Below are positions 12,447 through 24,600 of a stretch of 62,000 nt of DNA, piece by piece. The position numbers were made by a program, and so were the translations under genes. How positions within the stretch are numbered: the stretch's first letter is position 1; the number at the start of each line of letters is the position of its first letter. The notes beneath the pieces are model-generated. The model was not told where the DNA came from. It ran no database searches and saw only the letters and a program-made list of their open reading frames with translations. The stretch covers positions 18,743,877-18,805,876 of the forward strand of contig NC_087066.1 of NCBI RefSeq assembly GCF_963678635.1, written 5' to 3'. This DNA comes from Symsagittifera roscoffensis. Its lineage: Eukaryota; Xenacoelomorpha; Acoela; Convolutidae.

Positions 12447-12776
12447 TAGAGTCTTGAGAAAAATTTCGAAATGTCAAAAAAAACAAATCCCAAAAGTTTT
12501 TCGGAATATCATCTAAAGTTTTGGAAAGCTCAAATTACTAGCCCAATGTGTTTACTACAGTTTAAGGAAGTTTGGCAAAAGCCTCGAAAGGTTTCTTTTT
12601 CATCACAGTGGCTGTTTTCAAGAATCCTGGGAAGATTAGCAAAAGTCTTGACAGTGTACATTTAGGACGTACATGCGTTGCAAAAACTGTGAGAGAGTTG
12701 AGTTGCTATCCCAAGGAGCACATTTTAGGGTCTTTGGTACTTTAGAAAAAGTCTTAAGAAAAACAGCTGAAGTTTA
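12447..12776 (+). repeat. Island of the diverged monomer class
   Basis: Between ordinary monomers the sequence changes to a related but clearly different type, marked by ATCATCTAAAGTTTTGG, TACTAGCCCAATGTG, GACAGTGTACATTTAGG and ACATGCGTTGCAAAAAC. The same type dominates 36961-46215. Subunit signals (TCCTGGGAAG, GCTATCCCAAGG) are still recognisable, so it is an older branch of the same repeat and not a foreign insertion. It is left by an A-to-D skip at 12782. Confidence 0.85.
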
Positions 12777-12914
12777 AAGAATTCTGGGAAGGTTGGCAAA
12801 CAAAAGCCTTGAAATGTTTTTCTTTTAAAATACAGCGACTGTTTTCAAGAAACCTGGGAAGGTTAGCAAAAGTCTTGGCATTTTTAAATTACGATCTACA
12901 CGAATTTTTTTAAA
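12776..12914 (+). repeat. Truncated monomer, A-to-D skip
   Basis: ATTCTGGGAAGGTTGGC opens subunit A, but after AAAC the sequence continues with AAAAGCCTTGAAATG of subunit D. It uses the same TTGGCAAAC word as the junctions at 306 and 3401, but the surrounding variants differ, so this is probably an independent event. Confidence 0.8.
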
Positions 12915-13820
12915 TAATCCTGGGAAGGTTGGCAAACGTCCTGAATGAGTTAAATTGCTATCCGAACAAATTTTTCTAGAGTCTTTGGAGGGTTTCCGGA
13001 ATGTCAAAGAATGTCCCAAAAAAGTTTTTGGAAAGTTGGAAAAATTCTTGGAAAAGTCAGCTAAGTTTTTGAAAAGGTTAAATTACTATCCCAATGAAAT
13101 TTCTGATGATCCACTAGAAGATTGGTTAACAAAAGCTTTGAAACTTTTTTTTTTAAATCACAGCGACTGTTTTCTAGAAACCTGGGAAGGTTAGCAAAAG
13201 TCTTGGCATTTTTAAATTACGATCTACACGAATTTTTTTAAATAATCCTGGGAAGGTTGGCAAACGTCCTGAATGAGTTAAATTGCTATCCGAACAAATT
13301 TTTCTAGAGTCTTTGGAGGGTTTCCGGAATGTCAAAGAATGTCCCAAAAAACTTTTGGAAAAATGGAAAAATTCTTGGAAAAGTCAGCTAAGTTTTTGAA
13401 AAGGTTAAATTACTATCCCAATGAAATTTCTGATGATCCCTAAGAAGTTTGGTAACCAAAAGCCTTGGAACGTTTTCTTTTAAAATAAGCGACTGTTTTC
13501 TAGTAACCTGGGAAGGTTAGCAAAAGTCTTGGCATTTTAAAATTACGATCTAGACGAATTTTTTTAAAGAATCCTGGGAAGGTTGGCAAACGTCCTGAAA
13601 AAGTTAAATTGCTATCCCAACAAGTTTTCTAGAGTCTGGGGAAGGATTTCGGAATGTCAAAAAAATGTCCGAAAATAGTTTTCGGAAAGTTAGAAAAATT
13701 CATGGGAAAATTAGCTGAATTTTTGATAAGGTTAAATTACTATCCGAATGAAATTTCTGATGATCCTTAAGAAGATTGGTAAACAAAAGCCTTGAAATGT
13801 TTTTTTTTATCACAGAGACT

Positions 13821-13990
13821 GTTTTCTAGAAACCTGGGAAGGTTGGGAAACGTCCTGAGAGTGTTAAATTGCTATCGCAACAAATTTTTCTGGAGTCTTG
13901 GGAAAAATTTTCGAAATGTCAAAAAAATATATCCCAAAAAAGTTTTTGGAAAGTTGGAAAAATTCTTGGGAAAGTCAGCTAAGTTTTTGA
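13821..13990 (+). repeat. Truncated monomer, E-to-A skip, second copy
   Basis: This pairs with 9331-9500. Both read AACCTGGGAAGGTTGGG followed by AAACGTCCTGAGAGTG, and both carry GCTATCGCAAC. Both are also followed within about 250 bp by the 37-bp expansion of the CGACTGTTTT motif, so a longer segment was copied. Confidence 0.82.
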
Positions 13991-14080
13991 AAAGGTTAAA
14001 TTATTATCCCAATGAAATTTCTGATGATCCTTAAGAAGTTTGGCAAACAATAGCCTTGAAACGTTTTTCTTTTAAATTAA

Positions 14081-14137
14081 GCGCTTGTTTTCTAGAAACC
14101 GACTGTTTTTAACCGCAGCGACTTTTTTCTAGAAACC
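14081..14137 (+). repeat. 37-bp internal expansion, degraded copy
   Basis: It has the same triple arrangement as at 9591, with changes GCGCTTGTTTT in the first step and AACCGCAGCGACTTTT in the last. It is the most diverged of the four examples. Confidence 0.8.
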
Positions 14138-14770
14138 TGGGAAGAATAGCAAATGTCTTGGCATTTTTAAATTACGATCTACACGAATTTTTTTAGAGAA
14201 TCCTGGGAAGGTTGGAGAACGTCCTGAGAAAGTTAAAATGCTATCCCAACAAACTTTTCTAGAGTCTGGGGAAGGATTTCGGAATGTCAAAAAATGTCCG
14301 AAAATAGTTTTCGGAAAGTTAGAAAAATTCTTGGGTAAATTAGCTGAGTTTTTGAAAGGGTTAAATTACTATCCCAATGAAATTTCTGATGATCCTTAAG
14401 AATTTTGGCAAACAAAAACCTTGAAATGTTTTTTTTTCACAGAAACTGTTTTCTAGAAACCTGGGAAGGTTAGCAAAAGTCTTGGCATAGTTGAATTACG
14501 ATCTACATGATTTTTGCAAAGAATCCTGGGAAGGTTTAGAAACGTCTTGAGAGAGTTGAATTGCTATCCCAACAAATTTTTCTAGAGTCTTGGGAAAGTT
14601 TTCGAAACGTCAAAAAAATATATCCCAAAAAAGTTTTTGGAAAGTTGGAAAAATTCTTGGGAAAGTCAGCTAAGTTTTTGAAAAGGTTAAAAAACTATCC
14701 CAATGAAATTTCTGATGATCCTTAATAAACTTGGCAAACAAAACCTTGAAACGTTTTTGTTTTAAAATGA

Positions 14771-14827
14771 GCGACTGTTTTCTAGAAAGCGACTGTTTTT
14801 AATCACAGCGACTGTTTTCTAGAAACC
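14771..14827 (+). repeat. 37-bp internal expansion
   Basis: The motif GCGACTGTTTT occurs three times at about 18-19-bp steps, joined by CTAGAAA and by TTAATCACA. It lies 1022 bp before an equivalent element at 15793. Confidence 0.88.
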
Positions 14828-15792
14828 TGGGAAGGTTAGCAAAAGTCTTGGCATTGTTAAATTACGATCTACACGAAATTTTTTTAAAGAATCCTGGGAA
14901 GGTTGGCTAACGTCCTGAGAAAGTTAAATTGCTATCCCAACAAAATTTTCTAGAGTCTGGGGAAGGGTTTCGGAATGTCAAAAAAACGTCCGAAAATAGT
15001 TTTCGGAAAGTTAGAAAAATTCTTGGGAAAATTAGCTGAATTTTTGAGAAGGTTAAATTACTATCCCAATGAAATTTCTGATGTCCCTTAAGAATTTTGG
15101 CAAACAAAAACCTTGAAATGTTTTTTTTATCACAGAGACTGTTTTCTAGAAACCTGGGAAGGTCAGCAAAAGTCTTGGCATTGTTAAATTACGATCTACA
15201 CGAATTTTTTTAAAGAATCCTGGGAAGGTTGGCAAACGTCCTGAGAAAATTAAATTGCTATCCCAACAAACTTTTCTAGAGCCTGGGGAAGGATTTCGGA
15301 ATGTCAAAAAAATGCCGAAAGTAGTTTTCGGAAAATTAGAAAAATTCTTGGGAAAAATAGCTGAATTTTTGAAAAGGTTAAATTACTATCCCAAGTGATA
15401 ATTCTGATGATCCTTAAGAATTTTGGCAAACAAAAACCTTGAAATGTTTTTTTTTATCACAGAGACTGTCTTATCAAAACCTGGGAAGGTTAGCAAAAGT
15501 CTTGGCATAGTTAAATTACGCTCTACTTGATTTTTTTAAAGAATCCTGGGACGGTTGGCAAACGTCCTGAGAAAGTTAAATTGCTATCCCAACAAACTTT
15601 TCTAGAGTCTTGGGAAAGTTTTCGAAACGTCAAAAAATAAATATCCCAAAAAAGTTTTTGGAAAGTTGGAAAAATTCTTGGGAAAATCAGCTAAGTTTTT
15701 GAAAAGGTTAAATTACTATCCCAATGAAATTTCTGATGATCCTTAATAAGTTTGGCAAACAAAAACCTTGAAACGTTTTTCTTTTAAAATGA

Positions 15793-15849
15793 GCGACTGT
15801 TTTCTAGAAAGCGACTGTTTTTAATCACAGCGACTGTTTTCTAGAAACT
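15793..15849 (+). repeat. 37-bp internal expansion
   Basis: This copy matches 14771-14827 almost base for base. The 1022-bp spacing equals three monomers plus the extra 37 bp, so the element marks a trimer repeat of about 1.02 kb. Confidence 0.88.
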
Positions 15850-16237
15850 TGGGAAGGTTAGCAAAAGTCTTGGCATTGTTAAATTACGATCTACCGAATT
15901 TTTTTAAAGAATCCTGGGAAGGTTGGCTAACGTCCTGAGAAAGTTAAATTGCTATCCCAACAAACTTTTTTCTACAGTGTTTGGAAGGTTTTCGGAATGT
16001 CAAAGAATCTCCAAAAAAAGTTTTTGGAAAGTTGGAAAAATTTTTGAGAAATTCAGCTAAGTTTTTGAAAAGGTTAAATTACTATCCCAATGAAATTTTT
16101 GATGATCCTTAAGAAGATTGGTAAACAAAAACCTTGAAACTTTTTTTTTTAAATCACAGCGACTGTTTTCTAGAAACCTGGCAAGGTTAGCAAAAGTCTT
16201 GGCATTGTTGAACTACGATCTCCACGAGTTTTTTTAA

Positions 16238-17156
16238 GAATCCTGGGAAGGTTGGCAAACGTCCTGAGAGAGTTAATTTGCTATCCCAACAAACTTTTCT
16301 AGAGACTGGGGAAGGATTCCGGAACGTCAAAAAAAGTCCGAAAAAAGTTTTCGGAAAGTTAGAAAAATTCTTGGGAAAAATAGCTGAAATTTTGAAAAGG
16401 TTAAGTTACTATCCCAACGAAATTTCTGATGATCCTTAAGAATTTTGGCAAACAAAAACCTTGAAATGTTTTTTTTTATCACAGAGACTGTCTTATAAAA
16501 ACCTGGGAAGGTTAGCAAAAGTCTTGGCATAGTTGAATTACGATCTACATGATTTTTTAAGAGAATCCTGGGAAACAAATTTTTCTAGAGTCTGGGGAAG
16601 GTTTCCGGAATGTCAAAGAATGTCACAAAAAAGGTTTTGGAGAGTTGGAAAAATTCTTGGGAAAGTCAGCTAAGTTTTTGAAAAGGTTAAATTACTATCC
16701 CAATGAAAATTCTGATGATCCTTAAGAAGATTGGTAAAAAAAAGCCTTGAAATGTTTCTTTTTTAAATCACAGCGGCTGTTTTCTAGAAACCTGGGAAGG
16801 TTAGCAAAAGTCTTGGCATTGTTAAATTACGATCTACACGAATTTTTTTAAAGAATCCTGGGAAGGTTGGCAAACGTCCTGAGAAACATATATTGCTATC
16901 CCAACAAGTTTTTCTGAATTCTTTGGAAGGTTTCCGGAATGTCACAGAATGTCCCAAACTTTCTTCGGAAAGTCAGCTAAGTTTTTGAAAAGGTTAAATT
17001 ACTATCCCAATGAAATTTCTGATGATCCTTAAGAATTTTGGCAAACAAAAACCTTGAAATGTTTTTTTTTATCACAGAGACTGTTTTCTAGAAACCTGGG
17101 AAGGTTAGCAAAAGTCTTGGCATTGTTAAATTACGATCTACACGAGTTTTTTTAAA
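16238..17156 (+). repeat. Monomer block with two internal deletions
   Basis: Monomers start at 16238, 16563 and 16853. The one at 16563 has lost about 40 bp of subunit A (CCTGGGAA joined to ACAAATTTTTC). The one at 16853 has lost part of subunits B and C near 16960, where CCCAAACTTTCTTCGG joins AAAGTCAGC. Most of the rest carries the ATCACAGAGACTGT variant of subunit D. Confidence 0.8.
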
Positions 17157-19060
17157 GAATCCTGGGAAGGTTGGCAAACGTCCTGAGAAAGTTAAATTGC
17201 TATCCCAACAAACTTTTCTAGAGTCTGGGGAAGGATTTCGGAGTGTCAAAAAAATGTCCGAAAGTAGTTTTCGGAAGTTAGAAAAATTCTTGGGAGAATT
17301 AGCTGAATTTTTGAAAAGGTTAAATTACTATCCCGATAAAATTTTCGATGATCCTTAAGAATTTTGGCAAACAAAAACCTTGAAATGTTTTTTTTTTATC
17401 ACAGAGACTGTTTTCTGGAAACCTGGGAAGGTTAGCAAAAGTCTTGGCATAGTTGAATTACGATGTACATGATTTTTTTAAAGAATCCTGGGAAGGTTGG
17501 CAAACGTCCTGAGAGAGTTAAATTGCAATCCCAACAAAATTTTTTCTACAGTGTTTGGAAGGTTTTCGGAATGTCAAAGAATCTCCAAAAAAAGTTTTTG
17601 GAAAGTTGGAATAATTTTTGAGAAATTCAGCTAAGTTTTTGAAAAGGTTAAATTACTATCCCAATGAAATTTCTGATGATCCTTAAGAAGATTGGTAAAC
17701 AAAAGCCTTGAAACTTTTTTTTTCAAATCACAGCGACTGTTTTCTAGAAACCTGGGAAGGTTAGCAAAAGTCTTGGCATTGTTGAACTACGATCTCCACG
17801 AGTTTTTTTAAGAATCCTGGGAAGGTTGGCAAACGTCCTGAGAGAGTTAAATTGCTATCCCAACAAACTTTTCTAGAGTCTGGGGAAGGATTTCGGAGTG
17901 TCAAAAAAATGTCCGAAAGTAGTTTTCGGAAGTTAGAAAAATTCTTGGGAGAATTAGCTGAATTTTTGAAAAGGTTAAATTACTATCCCGATAAAATTTT
18001 CGATGATCCTTAAGAATTTTGGCAAACAAAAACCTTGAAATGTTTTTTTTTATCACAGAGACTGTTTTCTGGAAACCTGGGAAGGTTAGCAAAAGTCTTG
18101 GCATTGTTAAATTACGATCTACACGAGTTTTTTTAAAGAATCCTGGGAAGGTTGGCAAACGTCCTGAGAAAGTTAAATTGCTATCCCAACAAACTTTTCT
18201 AGAGTCTGGGGAAGGATTTCGGAGTGTCAAAAAAAATGTCCGAAAGTAGTTTTCGGAAGTTAGAAAAATTCTTGGGAGAATTAGCTGAATTTTTGAAAAG
18301 GTTAAATTACTATCCCGATAAAATTTTCGATGATCCTTAAGAATTTTGGCAAACAAAAACCTTGAAATGTTTTTTTTTTATCACAGAGACTGTTTTCTGG
18401 AAACCTGGGAAGGTTAGCAAAAGTCTTGGCATAGTTGAATTACGATGTACATGATTTTTTTAAAGAATCCTGGGAAGGTTGGCAAACGTCCTGAGAGAGT
18501 TAAATTGCTATCCCAACAAACTTTTCTAGAGTCTGGGGAAGGATTTCGGAGTGTCAAAAAAATGTCCGAAAGTAGTTTTCGGAAGTTAGAAAAATTCTTG
18601 GGAGAATTAGCTGAATTTTTGAAAAGGTTAAATTACTATCCCGATAAAATTTTCGATGATCCTTAAGAATTTTGGCAAACAAAAACCTTGAAATGTTTTT
18701 TTTTTTATCACAGAGACTGTTTTCTGGAAACCTGGGAAGGTTAGCAAAAGTCTTGGCATAGTTGAATTACGATGTACATGATTTTTTTAAAGAATCCTGG
18801 GAAGGTTGGCAAACGTCCTGAGAGAGTTAAATTGCAATCCCAACAAAAATTTTTCTACAGTGTTTGGAAGGTTTTCGGAATGTCAAAGAATCTCCAAAAA
18901 AAGTTTTTGGAAAGTTGGAATAATTTTTGAGAAATTCAGCTAAGTTTTTGAAAAGGTTAAATTACTATCCCAATGAAATTTCTGATGATCCTTAAGAAGA
19001 TTGGTAAACAAAAGCCTTGAAAATTTTTTTTTTTTCAAATCACAGCGACTGTTTTCTAGA
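17157..19060 (+). repeat. Locally amplified subfamily, 1309-bp tetramer
   Basis: Four monomers share the rare CCCGATAAAATTTTCGATG, at 17332, 17986, 18312 and 18639 (steps of 654, 326 and 327 bp). A second variant with TTGCAATCCCAAC is at 17525 and 18834, 1309 bp apart, four monomers. The near-identity points to recent amplification. The longest minus-strand open frame of the window (17901-18356, 151 codons) lies in this block only because adjacent copies are nearly the same and the period keeps frame. Confidence 0.85.
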
Positions 19061-19556
19061 AACCTGGGAAGGTTAGCAAAAGTCTTGGCATTGTTGAACT
19101 ACGATCTCCACGAGTTTTTTTAAGAATCCTGGGAAGGTTGGCAAACGTCCTGAGAGAGTTAATTTGATATCCCAACAAACTTTTCTAGAGACTGGGGAAG
19201 GATTCCGGAATGTCAAAAAAAGTCCGAAAAAAGTTTTCGGAAAGTTAGAAAAATTCTTGGGAAAATTAGCTGAAATTTTGAAAAGGTTAAGTTACTATCC
19301 CAACGAAATTTCTGATGATCCTTAAGAATTTTGGCAAACAAAAACCTTGAAATGTTTTTTTTATCACAGAGACTGTCTTATAAAAACCTGGGAAGGTTAG
19401 CAAAAGTCTTGGCATAGTTGAATTACGATCTACATGATTTTTTAAGAGAATCCTGGGAAGGTTGGGAAACGTCCTGAGAGAGTTAAATTGCTACCTCAAC
19501 GAATTTTTCTGGAATCTTGGGAAAGCTTTCGAAATGTCAAAAAAAATATCCCAAAA

Positions 19557-20040
19557 AAGTATCGGAATGTGATCTAAAGTTTTGGAAAGCTCAAATTACT
19601 AGCCCAAAGTGCTTACTAAAGTTCCTAAGGAAGTTTGGCAAAAGCCTCGAAAGAATTTTTTCATCACAGTGGCTGTTTTCTAGAATCCTGGGAAGGTTAG
19701 CAAAAGTCTTGACAGTGTACATTTAGGACGTACATTCGTTGCAAAAACTGTGAGAGAGTTGAGTTGCTATCCCAAGGAGTACTTTTTAGAGTTTTTGGTA
19801 CTTAAGAAAAATCTTAGGAAAAACAGCTGAAGTTTTGAATGGTTAGATTACTATCCCCATGAGTTTTCTTTAGATCCTTAGGATGTTTGGAAAAAGCTTT
19901 GAATAGTTCAACTGTATCACAACGACTGTTTTCTCGAGACCTGGGAGGAATAGCCAAAATCTTGGCATTGTTAATTTATGATCTATACGCGTTTAATAAA
20001 AAGCCCTGGGAAGGTTGACAAAGTTCCTGATTACTATCCC
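19557..20040 (+). repeat. Diverged-class island in copy A
   Basis: About 480 bp of the diverged class, with GTGATCTAAAGTTTTGG, GACAGTGTACATTTAGG, ACATTCGTTGCAAAAAC and GATCTATACGCGTTTAAT. It is longer than the island at 12447 and includes a second set of subunits with CTCGAGACCTGGG. It is duplicated with copy B at 46818-47300. Confidence 0.85.
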
Positions 20041-21626
20041 AAGAAAGTTAAATTGCTATCCCAACAATTTTTCTAGAGTCTTTGGAAGGCTTCCGGAATG
20101 TCAAAGAATGTCGCAAAAAAAGTTTTGGAAGTTGGAAAAATTCATGGGAAAGTCAGCTAAGTTTCTGAAAAGGTTAAATTACTATCCCAATGAAATTTCT
20201 GATGATCCTTCAGAAGTTTGGCAAACAAAAGCCTTGAAACGTTTTTCTTTAAAATCATAGCGACTGTTTTCAAGAAACCTGGGAAAGCTAGCAAAAGTCT
20301 TGGCATAGTTAAATTACGATCTACACGACTTTTTAAAGAATCCTGGGAAGGTTGGCAAACGTCCTGAGAGAGTTAAATGGCTATCCCAACAAATTTTTCT
20401 GGAGTCTGGGGAAGGTTTTCGGAATGTCAAAAAAAGTCCGAAAATAGTTTTTGGAAAGTTAGAAAAATTCTTGGGAAAATGCGCTGAATTTTTGAAAAGG
20501 TTAAATTACTATCCCAACGAAATTTCTGATGATCCTTTAGAAAACGTTTTTTTTTAAATCACAACAGCGACTGTTTTCTAGAAACCTGGGAAGGTTAGCA
20601 AAAGTCTTGGCATAGTTAAATTACGATCTACACAAGTTTTTTTAAAGAATCCTGGGAAGGTTGGCAAACGTCCTGAGAGAGTTGAATGGCTATCCCAACA
20701 AATTTTTCTAGAGTCTTGGGAAAGTTTCCGGAATGTCAAAGAATGTTTCAAAAAAATTTTTTGGAAAGTTGAAAAAATTCATGGGAAATTCAGCTAAGTT
20801 TCTGAAAAGGTTAAATTACTATCCCAATGAAATTTCTGATAATCCTTAAGAAGATTGGTAAACAAAAGCCTTGAAACGTTTTTTTTAAATCACAGCGACT
20901 GTTTTCAAGAGACCTTGGAAAGCTAGCAAAAGTCTTGGCATAGTTAAATTACGATCTACACGAGCTTTTTAAGAATCCTGGGAAGGTTGGCAAACGTCCT
21001 GAGAGAGTTAAATTGCTATCCCAACAAATTTTTCTAGGTTCTTGGGAAAGTTTCGGAATGTCAAAGAATGTCCCAAAAAAGTTTTGGAAAGTTGAAAAAA
21101 TTCTTGGGAAAGTCAGCTAAGTTTTTGAAAAGGTTAAATTACTATCCCAATGGAATTTCTGATGATCCTTCAGAATTTTGGCAAACAAAAACCTTGAAAC
21201 GTTTTTTTTTTAATCACAGCGACTGTTTTCTAGAAACCTGGGAAGAATAGCAAAAGTCCTGGCATTGTTGAACTACGATCTGCACTAGTTTTTTTCGAAA
21301 GAATCCTGGAAGGTTGGCAAACATCCTGAGAGAGTTAAATGGCTATCCCAACAAATTTTTCTAGAGTCTTGGGAAAGTTTCCGGAATGTCAAAGAATGTC
21401 CCAAAAAGGTTTTTGGAAAGTTGGAAAACTCATGGGAAAGTGAGCTAAGCTTTTGAAAAGGTTAAAGTAGTATCCAAAAGAAATTTCTGATGATCTTTAA
21501 GAAGATTGGTAAACAAAAGGAATGAAAAGTTTTTTTTTAATCACAGCGACTGTTTTCTAGAAACATGGGAAGGTTAGCAAAAGTCTTGGCATTGTTAAAT
21601 TACGATCTACACGAGTTTTTAAAGAA
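20041..21626 (+). repeat. Monomers of copy A before the tetramer block
   Basis: Ordinary monomers, with TTTTCAAGAAACC replacing TTTTCTAGAAACC in part of them from here on. Marker variants include TTGAATGGCTATCC, TGCACTAGTTTTTTTCG and AGTAGTATCC. One monomer between about 20760 and 21090 is missing from the first equivalent place in copy B and appears there later, near 49320-49650. Confidence 0.8.
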
Positions 21627-24600
21627 TCCTGGGAAGGTTGGCAAACGTCCTGAGAGAGCTAAATTGCTACCCCAACTAATTTTCTAGAGTCTTTGGAAGG
21701 TTTCCGGAATGTCAAAGAATGTCCCAAAAAAGGTTTTGGAAAGTTGGAAAAATTCATGGGAAAGTCAGCTAAGTTTTTGAAAAGGATAAATTACTATCCC
21801 AATGAAACTTCTGATGATCCTTCAGAAGTTTGGCAAACAAGAGCCTTGAAACGTTTTTCTTTAAAATCATAGCGACTATTTTCAAGAAACCTGGGAAAGC
21901 TAGCAAAAGTCTTGGCATAGTTAAATTACGATCTACACGAGTTTTTAAAGAATCCTGGGAAGGTTGGCAAACGTCCTGAGAGAGCTAAATTGCTACCCCA
22001 ACTAATTTTCTAGAGTCTTTGGAAGGTTTCCGGAATGTCAAAGAATGTCCCATAAAAGGTTTTGGAAAGTTGGAAAAATTCATGGGAAAGTCAGCTAAGT
22101 TTTTGAAAAGGTTAAATTACTATCCCAATGAAACTTCTGATGATCCTTCAGAAGTTTGGCAAACAAGAGCCTTGAAACGTTTTTCTTTAAAATCATAGCG
22201 ACTATTTTCAAGAAACCTGGGAAAGCTAGCAAAAGTCTTGGCATAGTTGAATTACGATCTACACGAGTTTTTAAAGAATCCTGGGAAGGTTGGCAAACGT
22301 CCTGAGAGAGCTAAATTGCTACCCCAACTAATGTTCTAGAGTCTTTGGAAGGTTTCCGGAATTTCAAAGAATGTCCAAAAAAGGTTTTGGAAAGTTGGAA
22401 AAATTCATGGGAAAGTCAGCTAAGTTTTTGAAAAGGTTAAATTACTATCCCAATGAAACTTCTGATGATCCTTCAGAAGTTTGGCAAACAAGAGCCTTGA
22501 AACGTTTTTCTTTAAAATCATAGCGACTGTTTTCAAGAAACCTGGGAAAGCTAGCACAAGTCTTGGCATAGGTAAATTACGATCTACACGAGTTTTTTTA
22601 AAGAATCCTGGGAAGTTTGGCAAACGTCCTGAGAGAGTTAAATTGCTATATAACAAATTTTTCTAGAGTCTTGGGAAAGTTTCGGAATGTCAAAGAATGT
22701 ACTAAAAAAAGTTTTGGAAAGTTGGAAAAATTCATGGGAAAGTGAGCTAAGCTTTTGAAAAGGTTAAATTACTATCCCAATAAAATTTCTGATGATCCTT
22801 AAGAAGATTGGTAAACAAAAACCTTCAAACGTTTTTTTTAAAATCATAGCGACTGTTTTCAAGAAACCTGGGAAAGCTAGCAAAAGTCTTGGCATAGTTG
22901 AATTACGATCTACACGAGTTTTTAAAGAATCCTGGGAAGGTTGGCAAACGTCCTGAGAGAGCTAAATTGCTACCCCAACTAATGTTCTAGAGTCTTTGGA
23001 AGGTTTCCGGAATTTCAAAGAATGTCCCAAAAAAGGTTTTGGAAAGTTGGAAAAATTCATGGGAAAGTCAGCTAAGTTTTTGAAAAGGATAAATTACTAT
23101 CCCAATGAAACTTCTGATGATCCTTCAGAAGTTTGGCAAACAAGAGCCTTGAAACGTTTTTCTTTAAAATCATAGCGACTATTTTCAAGAAACCTGGGAA
23201 AGCTAGCAAAAGTCTTGGCATAGTTAAATTACGATCTACACGAGTTTTTAAAGAATCCTGGGAAGGTTGGCAAACGTCCTGAGAGAGCTAAATTGCTACC
23301 CCAACTAATTTTCTAGAGTCTTTGGAAGGTTTCCGGAATGTCAAAGAATGTCCCAAAAAAGGTTTTGGAAAGTTGGAAAAATTCATGGGAAAGTCAGCTA
23401 AGTTTTTGAAAAGGTTAAATTACTATCCCAATGAAACTTCTGATGATCCTTCAGAAGTTTGGCAAACAAGAACCTTGAAACGTTTTTCTTTAAAATCATA
23501 GCGACTATTTTCAAGAAACCTGGGAAAGCTAGCAAAAGTCTTGGCATAGTTGAATTACGATCTACACGAGTTTTTAAAGAATCCTGGGAAGGTTGGCAAA
23601 CGTCCTGAGAGAGCTAAATTGCTACCCCAACTAATGTTCTAGAGTCTTTGGAAGGTTTCCGGAATTTCAAAGAATGTCCAAAAAAGGTTTTGGAAAGTTG
23701 GAAAAATTCATGGGAAAGTCAGCTAAGTTTTTGAAAAGGTTAAATTACTATCCCAATGAAACTTCTGATGATCCTTCAGAAGTTTGGCAAACAAGAGCCT
23801 TGAAACGTTTTTCTTTAAAATCATAGCGACTGTTTTCAAGAAACCTGGGAAAGCTAGCACAAGTCTTGGCATAGTTAAATTACGATCTACACGAGTTTTT
23901 TTAAAGAATCCTGGGAAGTTTGGCAAACGTCCTGAGAGAGTTAAATTGCTATATAACAAATTTTTCTAGAGTCTTGGGAAAGTTTCGGAATGTCAAAGAA
24001 TGTACTAAAAAAAGTTTTGGAAAGTTGGAAAAATTCATGGGAAAGTGAGCTAAGCTTTTGAAAAGGTTAAATTACTATCCCAATAAAATTTCTGATGATC
24101 CTTAAGAAGATTGGTAAACAAAAACCTTCAAACGTTTTTTTTTAAATCATAGCGACTGTTTTCAAGAAACCTGGGAAAGCTAGCAAAAGTCTTGGCATAG
24201 TTGAATTACGATCTACACGAGTTTATAGAGAATCCTGGGAAGGTTGGCAAACGTCCTGAGAGAGCTAAATTGCTACCCCAACTAATGTTCTAGAGTCTTT
24301 GGAAGGTTTCCGGAATTTCAAAGAATGTCCCAAAAAAGGTTTTGGAAAGTTGGAAAAATTCATGGGAAAGTCAGCTAAGTTTTTGAAAAGGATAAATTAC
24401 TATCCCAATGAAACTTCTGATGATCCTTCAGAAGTTTGGCAAACAAGAGCCTTGAAACGTTTTTCTTTAAAATCATAGCGACTATTTTCAAGAAACCTGG
24501 GAAAGCTAGCAAAAGTCTTGGCATAGTTAAATTACGATCTACACGAGTTTTTAAAGAATCCTGGGAAGGTTGGCAAACGTCCTGAGAGAGCTAAATTGCT

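Larger units (their letters stand above)
14400..15970 (+). repeat. Trimer repeat at 1.02-kb offset
   Basis: Sequence from about 14400 to 14950 returns about 1020 bp later, from 15420 to 15970, including the rare TTTTCGAAACGTC, the 37-bp expansion and GGTTGGCTAACGTCC. The match ends near 15970, where the later copy switches to the CTACAGTGTTTGG variant. Edges were judged by eye. Confidence 0.7.
9079..16237 (+). repeat. Mosaic block of subfamilies with truncated monomers
   Basis: Monomer starts include 9079, 9708, 10033, 10359, 10644, 10972, 11075, 11404, 11729, 12059, 12385, 12915, 13243, 13569, 14198, 14521, 14889, 15215, 15541 and 15909. Several are shortened: a 33-bp loss near 10514, an 8-bp loss near 10584, and a join of A to E near 11015. 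Variants with TCTGGGGAAGGATT in subunit B and ATCACAGAGACTG in subunit D are frequent. The GAATGAGTTAAATTGC variant occurs three times, near 11103, 12943 and 13271, showing local copying at offsets of about 1840 and 328 bp. Confidence 0.85.

Noticed and set aside
12447-12776. Transposon insertion
   Set aside because: The different sequence still follows the same subunit order and matches the class at 36961-46215. I see no terminal inverted repeats, target-site duplication, poly-A tail or coding part.
17901-18356. Minus-strand open frame of 151 codons, the longest in the window
   Set aside because: It spans more than one nearly identical monomer copy and repeats the same peptide within itself. 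The period of 326-327 bp keeps frame and the local copies happen to lack a stop. It shows no domain, and its start and length are not kept in other monomers.
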